Shown here one piece after another: positions 5,931-11,705 of a DNA stretch of 15,220 bases (positions are counted from its first letter, which is position 1; each line of letters starts with the position of its first letter). The DNA is taken from the NCBI RefSeq assembly GCF_000721935.1, contig NZ_KL585408.1, forward strand, positions 8,113 through 23,332. Reading direction: 5' to 3'. This DNA comes from Streptomyces sp. NRRL WC-3549. Its GTDB lineage: Bacteria > Actinomycetota > Actinomycetes > Streptomycetales > Streptomycetaceae. Under the pieces are notes generated by a model. The model did no database searches, was not told where the DNA came from, and saw nothing but the letters and a program-made list of their open reading frames with translations. Position numbers and translations under genes: made by a program.

Positions 5931-7304
5931 GTGACGTCCCGTACTCCGCGCGACTCCAGGCTGCGACTTGTCCGCCCGCGACCCCTTGCCACCGCCCGCA
6001 AGGCCGTGACCACCCGGCGTACCAGGCCGGCCCCCCGCCCGCCCCAGGGCACCCCGGCACCCGCCGAACTGGCCCGCCAGGCCAGAGCCGTGCTGGCCGA
6101 CGCCGTACGGATCGCCCGCTGGGCCGCCGACGGCGCGGGCCCGGGTACCGCCCCGCTCGCCGCCGGGGCCCTGGAAGCGGCCGCGGCCGCCATGGAACTC
6201 TCCCCCGCCCAGGTACGGGCCGGCTGGGACCGGGCCAGGCTCGCCGGGCTGATCGAACTGCACGGTGACACCGCACGCCCCGGCTGGCGGCTGCGCGCCT
6301 GGAACCGGGACGACTCCGCGGTACTGCGCGGCTGGGTGGCCCTCTTCGACGCCTGGTCCCTGGTGCACCCCTCACCCGAGGGCATCGAGGCCACCGCCGT
6401 CGCCGAGGCCGTCGAGGCCGTCCCCCAGGTCCTCTCCCTGCTCCAGCTGTCCGCGGGCCCCGTCCCGGTACCCGCCCTCCTCGACCTCCTCGGCCAGCGC
6501 GTCGCGGAACTCCACGAGGAACGGTGCGAGGTGCCCTACGGTCCGCAGGCACCGCCGGCGCCCGCCACCGAGACCTCGGCGGACCTCAACACGCTGCTGC
6601 TCGACTGGGCCCTGGAAGGGCTCGCCGCCGTCGGCGCCCTCACGCTCGGCACCGGGCACGCCACCCTCACCCCCCTCGGCAACTGGGCGGTCTGGGTCAA
6701 GCTGGAGCAGATCTGTGTGGCCGCCCAGAGCCCGGCCGGCAACATCGAGCAGTCCGCCGCCGACATGCTGCTCGGCTGCGCCCGGCTGACCCCGGGACCG
6801 GCCCGCGCCGAGTACCGGGCCTGGCTCGCCGCCCGGCCCGTCGGCAGCGCCGTGGCCGAACTGCTGGCCGTCGCCCGCGGCGAGGACGCGCTGCTGCGCG
6901 GCCTCGCCTTCGAGGCGCTGCGGGTCGTCGGCGCCCCCGCGGAGCCGGTGGTCAGGTCCGTGGTCAGCGAGGCGCCGCTGCGTCCCTACGCCCTGCTCTG
7001 GCTCGCCGAGTACGAAGGCGCCGACCCGGACGACGCCCAGGACGTCCTCAGCCGTGAGGAGGCCACCTGGCTCTGGGTGGACACCGCCGCGGCCGTCGCC
7101 GACCACGGCGAGACCGGGCTGCTCGTCCGCCACCTCGACTCCGCCGTCCAGGGCACGGTCCCGGCACTCCTGGACGAGGTACGGGCCGTCGGGCACCCGC
7201 GCACCGTCCAGGTCCTGGTGGCCCTCGCGGCGGCCCACCCCGACCCCGCCCTCGCCAAGGCCGTCCGCCGCGCCGCCTTCCAGGTGCACACCGGCGGCGC
7301 CTGA
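5931..7304 (+). CDS. Conserved-looking hypothetical protein, 457 aa, mostly alpha-helical
   Basis: I do not recognise this protein as a named family. Residues 1-45 are basic and Pro/Arg-rich, probably disordered. Two stretches look like winged-helix units: about 78-124 (LSPAQVRAGWDRARLAGLIE then GWRLRAW) and about 220-258 (LLLDWALEGLAAVGALTLG then ATLTPLGNWAVW). Residues about 305-455 are Ala/Leu/Val-rich amphipathic helices resembling HEAT-like repeats (for example SAVAELLAVARGEDALLRGL and the HPRTVQVLVALAAAHPDPAL segment). There is no signal peptide or membrane helix. The GTG at 5931 is preferred over a TTG 36 nt upstream because of the -10-like box directly before it. A role as a regulator or scaffold is speculation. 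It is flanked by terminators on both sides and appears monocistronic. Confidence 0.85.
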   Translation: MTSRTPRDSRLRLVRPRPLATARKAVTTRRTRPAPRPPQGTPAPAELARQARAVLADAVRIARWAADGAGPGTAPLAAGALEAAAAAMELSPAQVRAGWDRARLAGLIELHGDTARPGWRLRAWNRDDSAVLRGWVALFDAWSLVHPSPEGIEATAVAEAVEAVPQVLSLLQLSAGPVPVPALLDLLGQRVAELHEERCEVPYGPQAPPAPATETSADLNTLLLDWALEGLAAVGALTLGTGHATLTPLGNWAVWVKLEQICVAAQSPAGNIEQSAADMLLGCARLTPGPARAEYRAWLAARPVGSAVAELLAVARGEDALLRGLAFEALRVVGAPAEPVVRSVVSEAPLRPYALLWLAEYEGADPDDAQDVLSREEATWLWVDTAAAVADHGETGLLVRHLDSAVQGTVPALLDEVRAVGHPRTVQVLVALAAAHPDPALAKAVRRAAFQVHTGGA

Positions 7305-7312
7305 GCGGCGGA

Positions 7313-7406
7313 CGCGGGACGCGGCGCCCCCGGCGGCCGCGGTGTCCGGCCGCGGCCCCCGGGACCCGCGTCCGGGGGCCCCGCCCGCCGTCCGCCGCGT
7401 CCCGCG
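7313..7406. terminator. Nested bidirectional terminator between convergent genes
   Basis: A 14-bp perfect outer stem (7313-7326 with 7393-7406) encloses a second perfect 9-bp hairpin (7354-7362 with 7372-7380; GGCCCCCGG and its complement). It fills the gap between the stop of the 457-aa gene (plus) and the stop of the metallopeptidase gene (minus). Confidence 0.75.
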
Positions 7407-7420
7407 CACGCGGCCCCCGG

Positions 7421-8308
7421 TCACCGGAAGGTGTCGCAGCGGCTCACGTCCCCCGTGCGGAAGCCGGTGGTGAACCACTGCTCGCGCTGCGCCGACGAAC
7501 CGTGCGTCCAGGACTCCGGGTGCACACCGCCCTGGAACCTCTCCTGGATGCGGTCGTCCCCGACCGCCGCCGCCGCGTCCAGCCCGTCCCGGATGTCCGC
7601 CTTCGTCAGCTCGGTGACGAGGGGGCGTCCGGACTCGTCCTTCGTGGCCGTCGCGTGGTGTGCCCAGACACCCGCGTAGCAGTCCGCCTGGAGCTCCACC
7701 TTCACCGAGGCGCTGTCGGCGCCCTGCCGCCCGTCCTGAGCCCGGGCGAGGGTGCCCAACTGGTTCTGGACGTGGTGCCCGTACTCGTGCGCCACCACGT
7801 ACGCCTCGGCGAACGACCCGCCGCGGGCCCCGTACGCCGACCGCAGCTCGTCGAAGAAGCCCAGGTCCAGATAGACCTGCCGGTCGCCCGGGCAGTAGAA
7901 CGGCCCCACCGCCGAGGTCGCGGCCCCGCAGCCGGTGGAGACCCGGTCGGTGAACAGGACGGTCTTCGCCGGGGTGTACGTCTCACCGGAGCGGTCGAAC
8001 TCCTGGCGCCAGTAGTCCTGCACGTTGTTGACCACGGCCACCGTCCGGCAGTCCTGTCCGGAGTTCGCGTCCGAACCCTTCAGGCAGTCGCGCTGGACCC
8101 GCCCGGCCGAGGACGCACCGGGCTCCGCCGCCGTATCGCCCGAGGAGAGGCCCAACTCGTCCGGGCCCACCCCGAAGAAGAGCCCGAGGACCAGCACCAC
8201 GACGCCGACGACACCGCCGCCCACGGTGACCCTGCCGCCGGGGACACGGCTGCCGCGTACATCACTGACCTCCGACGTGTCCAGATCGGCGTCGTCGTCG
8301 AACCGCAC
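7421..8308 (-). CDS. Membrane-anchored neutral zinc metallopeptidase (YpfJ family)
   Basis: A 295-aa protein of the putative neutral zinc metallopeptidase family (Pfam zinc peptidase, YpfJ-like). The start is the GTG at 8308, with a very strong ribosome-binding site (GGAGGTGG, 7 nt upstream). A short acidic cytoplasmic N-terminus (RFDDDADLDTSEVSD) is followed by one transmembrane helix at about 29-47 (VGGGVVGVVVLVLGLFFGVG), so the catalytic domain should be outside the cell. Zinc-site motif HEYGHH lies at 174-179 (H174, E175, H178) and the likely third ligand E205 is in VELQADCYAGVW. Cysteines at 75, 87, 127, 139, 210 and 291 could form disulfides. YpfJ-type N-terminal sequences with RxDD-like motifs are usual in this family. 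The substrate is unknown. The gene is transcribed divergently from the ABC-F gene and convergently with the 457-aa gene. Confidence 0.93.
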   Translation of the reverse strand: MRFDDDADLDTSEVSDVRGSRVPGGRVTVGGGVVGVVVLVLGLFFGVGPDELGLSSGDTAAEPGASSAGRVQRDCLKGSDANSGQDCRTVAVVNNVQDYWRQEFDRSGETYTPAKTVLFTDRVSTGCGAATSAVGPFYCPGDRQVYLDLGFFDELRSAYGARGGSFAEAYVVAHEYGHHVQNQLGTLARAQDGRQGADSASVKVELQADCYAGVWAHHATATKDESGRPLVTELTKADIRDGLDAAAAVGDDRIQERFQGGVHPESWTHGSSAQREQWFTTGFRTGDVSRCDTFR

Positions 8309-8458
8309 GGTCGTACCACCTCCACCGGGCCGCGGCCCGCCCGCCGCCCTGGGGCGAGTATCGCCCGTCCCCGCGGGGGCGACCGCCCCGCCCCACGCCG
8401 CGGTACGGGCGGCCGGCCGGTTCCGGCGGTACCCGGAAGAGCAGAGGGACAGCGCCGG

Positions 8459-8464
8459 TAGACT
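8459..8464 (+). promoter_or_regulatory. -10 box for the ABC-F transcript
   Basis: TAGACT, a full match to TANNNT, lies 6 nt before the ATG at 8471, so the transcript would start at or next to that ATG. No clear -35 is visible upstream (GC-rich sequence). The resulting leader to the ABC-F GTG would be 88 nt long. Confidence 0.6.
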
Positions 8465-8470
8465 GACCCC

Positions 8471-8497
8471 ATGGCATTTCTTCCAGTGCATGAGTAA
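8471..8497 (+). CDS. Possible 8-aa leader peptide upstream of the ABC-F gene
   Basis: The ATG at 8471, placed 6 nt after the TAGACT box, opens MAFLPVHE and ends in TAA at 8495-8497. Translation would be leaderless. Its codons include TTT, CTT, GCA and CCA, which are rare in this GC-rich genome, so the segment is unlike its surroundings. Several ABC-F antibiotic-resistance genes in other bacteria are controlled by ribosome stalling on short leader ORFs, so an attenuator is conceivable. I see no strong hairpin between 8498 and 8558, and the ORF may simply mark the transcription start. Confidence 0.35.
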   Translation: MAFLPVHE

Positions 8498-8558
8498 CGG
8501 CGTCGAGTCGTGAGCCCGTAACCACCCTTCCGCCGTCCGAACCGCCCTGGAGTTTTCC

Positions 8559-10157
8559 GTGATCACCGCTTCCGGCATCGAGCTGCGCGCCGGCGCCCGC
8601 ATCCTCGTCGAGTCCGCCTCCTTCCGTATCGCCAAGGGCGACCGCATCGGCCTCGTCGGCCGCAACGGCGCGGGCAAGACCACCCTCACCAAGTGCCTCG
8701 CCGGTGAGGGGACCCCGGCCGGCGGCACCATCACGTGCTCCGGCGAGGTCGGCTACCTCCCGCAGGACCCGCGCACCGGCGACCTCGAGGTCCTGGCCCG
8801 CGACCGCATCCTCTCGGCCCGCGGCCTCGACGAGATCCTGCGCAAGATGCGGGAGAACGAGGAGCGGATGGCGAACGGCAAGGGCGCCACCCGCGAGAAG
8901 GCGATGAAGAAGTACGAGCGCCTGGAGACGGAGTTCCTCACCAAGGGCGGGTACGCCGCCGAGGCGGAGGCCGCCACCATCGCCGCGGCGCTCAGCCTGC
9001 CCGACCGGGTGCTCGGCCAGCCGCTGCACACGCTCTCCGGTGGTCAGCGCCGGCGCGTGGAGCTCGCCCGCATCCTCTTCTCGGACGCCGACACCCTGCT
9101 CCTCGACGAGCCGACCAACCACCTGGACGCCGACTCGATCGTCTGGCTGCGCGACTACCTCAAGAACTACCGCGGCGGCTTCGTCGTCATCTCCCACGAC
9201 GTCGAACTCGTCGAGACGGTCGTCAACAAGGTGTTCTACCTGGACGCCAACCGCTCCCAGATCGACATCTACAACATGGGCTGGAAGCTCTACCAGCAGC
9301 AGCGCGAGGCCGACGAGAAGCGCCGCAAGCGCGAGCGCCAGAACGCCGAGAAGAAGGCCGCGGCGCTCAACTCGCAGGCCGACAAGATGCGCGCCAAGGC
9401 CACCAAGACCGTCGCCGCCCAGAACATGGCCAAGCGGGCCGAGCGCCTGCTCTCCGGTCTGGAGGCGGTCCGGGTCTCCGACAAGGTCGCCAAGCTGCGC
9501 TTCCCCGAGCCCTCCCCGTGCGGCAAGACGCCGCTGATGGCCGAGGGCCTCTCCAAGTCCTACGGCTCGCTCGAAATCTTCACCGATGTGGACCTGGCCA
9601 TCGACAAGGGCTCCCGCGTCGTCATCCTCGGCCTCAACGGCGCGGGCAAGACCACGCTGCTGCGGCTGCTCGGCGGTGCCGAGAAGCCCGACACCGGCCA
9701 GGTCATCGAGGGCCACGGACTCAAGCTCGGCTACTACGCGCAGGAGCACGAGACCCTCGACCCGGAGCGCACGGTGCTGGAGAACATGCGCTCGGCGGCG
9801 CCCGACCTCGACCTCGTCGAGGTGCGCAAGACGCTCGGCTCGTTCCTCTTCTCCGGCGACGACGTCGACAAGCCCGCCGGGGTGCTCTCCGGCGGTGAGA
9901 AGACCCGGCTCGCGCTGGCGACGCTGGTCGTCTCGTCCGCCAACGTGCTCCTCCTCGACGAGCCCACCAACAACCTCGACCCGGCCAGCCGCGAGGAGAT
10001 CCTCGGCGCCCTGCGCACGTACAAGGGCGCGGTCGTCCTCGTCACCCACGACGAGGGCGCGGTGGAGGCGCTCCAGCCGGAGCGCATCATCCTGCTGCCG
10101 GACGGCGTCGAGGACCTGTGGGGCGCGGACTACCGCGACCTGGTCGCCCTCGCCTGA
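8559..10157 (+). CDS. ABC-F family ATPase (translation factor / ribosome-protection type)
   Basis: A 532-aa protein with two ABC ATPase domains fused in one chain and no membrane domain, the ABC-F layout. Domain 1: Walker A GRNGAGKTT (34-42), signature LSGGQRRR (159-166), Walker B LLLDEPTNHLD (180-190). A Lys/Arg-rich helical linker follows at about 245-300 (DEKRRKRERQNAEKK region), which in this family reaches into the ribosomal tRNA site. Domain 2: Walker A GLNGAGKTT (358-366), signature LSGGEKTR (443-450), Walker B LLLDEPTNNLD (464-474). The protein acts on ribosomes in the cytosol. It closely resembles, from memory, M. tuberculosis Rv1473, once annotated as a macrolide transporter ATPase. 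The GTG at 8559 has GGAG 6 nt upstream. Whether it protects against antibiotics or assists normal translation cannot be decided from sequence. Confidence 0.95.
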   Translation: MITASGIELRAGARILVESASFRIAKGDRIGLVGRNGAGKTTLTKCLAGEGTPAGGTITCSGEVGYLPQDPRTGDLEVLARDRILSARGLDEILRKMRENEERMANGKGATREKAMKKYERLETEFLTKGGYAAEAEAATIAAALSLPDRVLGQPLHTLSGGQRRRVELARILFSDADTLLLDEPTNHLDADSIVWLRDYLKNYRGGFVVISHDVELVETVVNKVFYLDANRSQIDIYNMGWKLYQQQREADEKRRKRERQNAEKKAAALNSQADKMRAKATKTVAAQNMAKRAERLLSGLEAVRVSDKVAKLRFPEPSPCGKTPLMAEGLSKSYGSLEIFTDVDLAIDKGSRVVILGLNGAGKTTLLRLLGGAEKPDTGQVIEGHGLKLGYYAQEHETLDPERTVLENMRSAAPDLDLVEVRKTLGSFLFSGDDVDKPAGVLSGGEKTRLALATLVVSSANVLLLDEPTNNLDPASREEILGALRTYKGAVVLVTHDEGAVEALQPERIILLPDGVEDLWGADYRDLVALA

Positions 10158-10159
10158 GG

Positions 10160-10177
10160 CCGGAGCGAAGGCTCCGG
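10160..10177 (+). terminator. Hairpin directly after the ABC-F stop codon
   Basis: CCGGAGC (10160-10166) and GCTCCGG (10171-10177) form a perfect 7-bp stem with a GAAG tetraloop, 3 nt after the stop codon. Confidence 0.6.
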
Positions 10178-10185
10178 ACACCCGG

Positions 10186-10206
10186 TGATCCGTCCCGTCC
10201 GGATCA
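10186..10206 (+). terminator. Second hairpin after the ABC-F gene
   Basis: TGATCCG (10186-10192) and CGGATCA (10200-10206) form a 7-bp stem with a 7-nt loop, 9 nt after the first hairpin. It is weaker than its neighbours and may only assist termination. Confidence 0.35.
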
Positions 10207-10260
10207 TTCGGCCGATGTGTGATCCATCATCTGGGTGAGAACGTCTCGTACCCCGGAACA

Positions 10261-10286
10261 GCGCCCGGCAGATGTCTGCCGGGCGC
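10261..10286 (+). terminator. Strong palindromic terminator downstream of the ABC-F gene
   Basis: GCGCCCGGCAGA (10261-10272), a TG centre and the exact complement (10275-10286) make a 12-bp palindromic stem; in practice the loop would be about 4 nt. It is followed by a short GTTT. This is the strongest hairpin of the 349-bp gap before the HTH gene. Confidence 0.75.
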
Positions 10287-10469
10287 ACGCGTTTCGGTGC
10301 CTCACCCCCGTACGGTCCTGACCTGCCCGTTCTTTTCGATGTTCCGGCCAGACCCTCCCGGAGCCCCTTGGAATGGGGGATTCCGATTGTGTCGGCCGGA
10401 ATCGGGACGGGGAATCGGGTCGTACGGACCTTGCCGAATGGGTGGCCAGGAAGGCCGCTAGGGGTGATC
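10287..10469 (+). other. Intergenic stretch before the HTH gene, with a -10-like box at 10459-10464
   Basis: I see no gene here. The sequence is less GC-rich than its surroundings, as expected for a promoter region. TAGGGG (10459-10464; five of six bases fit a TANNNT-style box if the last G is tolerated) ends 5 nt before an ATG at 10470. TTGCCG at 10431-10436 is a candidate -35, but the 22-nt spacing is too long for a standard promoter, so I do not pair them. Confidence 0.35.
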
Positions 10470-10496
10470 ATGAGAGTCCAGAGCGCACTTCCTTGA
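10470..10496 (+). CDS. Possible 8-aa leader ORF upstream of the HTH gene
   Basis: The ATG at 10470 opens MRVQSALP, ending in TGA at 10494-10496. The stop overlaps the ribosome-binding site (GAGGAG at 10495-10500) of the HTH gene. Like the ORF at 8471 it has 8 codons, begins just after a -10-like box and uses rare codons (AGA, CTT, CCT). Ribosomes terminating here could affect initiation at 10507. Evidence is positional only. Confidence 0.3.
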   Translation: MRVQSALP

Positions 10497-10506
10497 GGAG
10501 GCACGG

Positions 10507-10728
10507 GTGGCCGAGACTCTGAAGAAGGGCAGCCGGGTGACCGGCGCCGCGCGCGACAAGCTCGCGGCAGACCTGAAGAAGAAGTACGACTCCGGTGCGA
10601 GCATCCGGGCGCTGGCCGAGGAAACGGGCCGCTCCTACGGATTCGTCCACCGGATGCTCAGCGAATCCGGTGTCACGCTGCGCGGACGCGGCGGAGCGAC
10701 ACGAGGCAAGAAGGCCGCTTCGGCCTGA
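10507..10728 (+). CDS. Small basic helix-turn-helix protein (Rv1473A-like)
   Basis: A 73-aa, Lys/Arg-rich protein. Residues 1-28 form a charged helix (DKLAADLKKKYDSG at 17-30). A helix-turn-helix follows at about 31-57: SIRALAEETGRSYGFVHRML, with the characteristic A-x3-G turn. The tail RGRGGATRGKKAAS is strongly basic and suited to nucleic-acid contact. The GTG at 10507 has an excellent ribosome-binding site (GAGGAG, 6 nt spacing). It lies between the ABC-F gene and the enoyl-CoA hydratase gene. M. tuberculosis has a similarly small putative regulator, Rv1473A, next to the ABC-F gene Rv1473 (from memory). It probably binds DNA as a small regulator or nucleoid-associated protein; its targets are unknown. 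Confidence 0.88.
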   Translation: MAETLKKGSRVTGAARDKLAADLKKKYDSGASIRALAEETGRSYGFVHRMLSESGVTLRGRGGATRGKKAASA

Positions 10729-10820
10729 CGGCGGTGGTCCGGGGCGGGTGGAGGCCGGCCCCGAGGGTCCGCCGGAGCATCGGGTGGCCACCCGGTCGGC
10801 CGTGAGGCCGTCCGGGTGGT

Positions 10821-10854
10821 TACTGTTCAGTCACTTATCAGTACGTGCTGACTG
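10821..10854 (+). promoter_or_regulatory. Putative promoter/operator of the enoyl-CoA hydratase-like gene
   Basis: An AT-richer island between the HTH and hydratase genes holds a -10-like TACTGT (10821-10826). It also has an imperfect palindrome TCAGTACGTGCTGA (10838-10851, one mismatched pair), and an outer inverted pair CAGTCA (10828-10833) / TGACTG (10849-10854). Such dyads just after a -10 are typical of repressor operators. The binding protein is unknown. A separate perfect 14-bp palindrome, CGGGTGGCCACCCG, lies at 10781-10794. Confidence 0.4.
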
Positions 10855-10874
10855 CACCCGACCCGGAGGCGCCC

Positions 10875-11666
10875 ATGACCTCGCACGACTCTGTGCTCGA
10901 CAAGGACGGCGTACGGCTCACCGTCGACGATGCGGTCGCCACGGTGACGCTCACCAATCCGGCCAAGCGCAACGCCCAGTCTCCCGCTCTGTGGCGGGCG
11001 TTGACCGAGGCCGGCCGGGCGCTGCCCGGCAGCGTCCGGGTGGTCGTGCTGCGCGGCGAGGGCAAGTCCTTCTCCGCGGGTCTCGACCGGCAGGCGTTCA
11101 CCCCGGAAGGGTTCGACGGCGAGCCGTCCTTCCTCGACATGGCGCGCGGGCCGCAGGACGAGCTCGACGCCACCATCGCCGCGTACCAGGAGGCGTTCAC
11201 CTGGTGGCGCCGCAACGACCTCGTGTCGATCGCGGCCGTCCAGGGCCACGCCATCGGCGCCGGCTTCCAGCTCGCCCTCGCCTGCGATCTGCGGATCGCC
11301 GCCGACGACGTGCAGTTCGCCATGCGCGAGACCGGCCTCGGTCTCGTCCCCGACCTCGCGGGCACCCACCCCCTGGTGAGCCTGGTGGGATACGCCCGCG
11401 CGCTGGAGATCTGCGCCACCGGCCGTGCCGTGCACGCCGAGGAGGCCGAGCGCACCGGCCTGGCCAACCTCGTCGTCCCGGCGGACCAGCTCGACGCGGC
11501 GGCCCGTGACCTGGCCGCCGCTCTGCTCGCCGCCCCACGCGACGCCGTCGTGGAGACCAAGGCCCTGCTCGCGGGCGCCGGCTCCCGCACCTACGAGGAG
11601 CAGCGCGCCGCCGAACGCGCCGCGCAGGGCCGCCGGCTGCGCGATCTGGCGGGCCTCGCCGACTGA
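10875..11666 (+). CDS. Enoyl-CoA hydratase/isomerase-family protein (crotonase fold)
   Basis: A 263-aa crotonase-superfamily protein. The motif NPAKRNAQS (28-36), the oxyanion-hole segments SFSAGLD (65-71) and GHAIGAGF (124-131), and ACDLRIAADDVQF (136-148) define the family. In classical hydratases two glutamates (E144 and E164 in the rat enzyme) activate water. By my alignment the first is Q132 (GFQLAL) and the second is retained as E152 (RETGLGLVP). The enzyme may therefore be an isomerase, a thioesterase-like member or a poor hydratase. The ATG at 10875 has GGAGG 5 nt upstream; the open frame extends a little further, but the usual N-terminus starts here. It lies two genes downstream of the ABC-F gene, a grouping also seen, as I recall, in mycobacteria (echA12, Rv1472). 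Confidence 0.92.
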   Translation: MTSHDSVLDKDGVRLTVDDAVATVTLTNPAKRNAQSPALWRALTEAGRALPGSVRVVVLRGEGKSFSAGLDRQAFTPEGFDGEPSFLDMARGPQDELDATIAAYQEAFTWWRRNDLVSIAAVQGHAIGAGFQLALACDLRIAADDVQFAMRETGLGLVPDLAGTHPLVSLVGYARALEICATGRAVHAEEAERTGLANLVVPADQLDAAARDLAAALLAAPRDAVVETKALLAGAGSRTYEEQRAAERAAQGRRLRDLAGLAD

Positions 11667-11682
11667 CGAGGCGGCATCCCCC

Positions 11683-11698
11683 GCCCCGGCTCCGGGGC
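11683..11698. terminator. Hairpin between convergent genes
   Basis: GCCCCGG (11683-11689) and CCGGGGC (11692-11698) form a 7-bp perfect stem around a tiny centre (CT), so the loop is probably enlarged by one pair. It lies between the stop of the hydratase-like gene at 11666 (plus) and the stop of the Asp23-like gene at 11706 (minus). Confidence 0.6.
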
Positions 11699-11705
11699 AG
11701 GGACG

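Noticed and set aside
4593..6368. Long minus-strand open frame of 591 codons
   Set aside because: Antisense to the alpha/beta hydrolase with its complete catalytic triad; low-complexity Gly/Arg/Ala sequence.
8309..8734. Upstream extension of the metallopeptidase gene
   Set aside because: It overlaps the ABC-F start region. The GTG at 8308 has a near-perfect ribosome-binding site and precedes the usual acidic N-terminus and membrane helix.
8262..10181. Long minus-strand open frame of 639 codons
   Set aside because: Antisense to the ABC-F gene, which has all expected ATPase motifs. The frame is a codon-bias shadow.
10781..10794. Palindrome CGGGTGGCCACCCG as terminator of the HTH gene
   Set aside because: It is perfect but has no unpaired loop and lies 53 nt after the stop codon. 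It could equally be chance in GC-rich sequence, so it is only mentioned with the neighbouring promoter.
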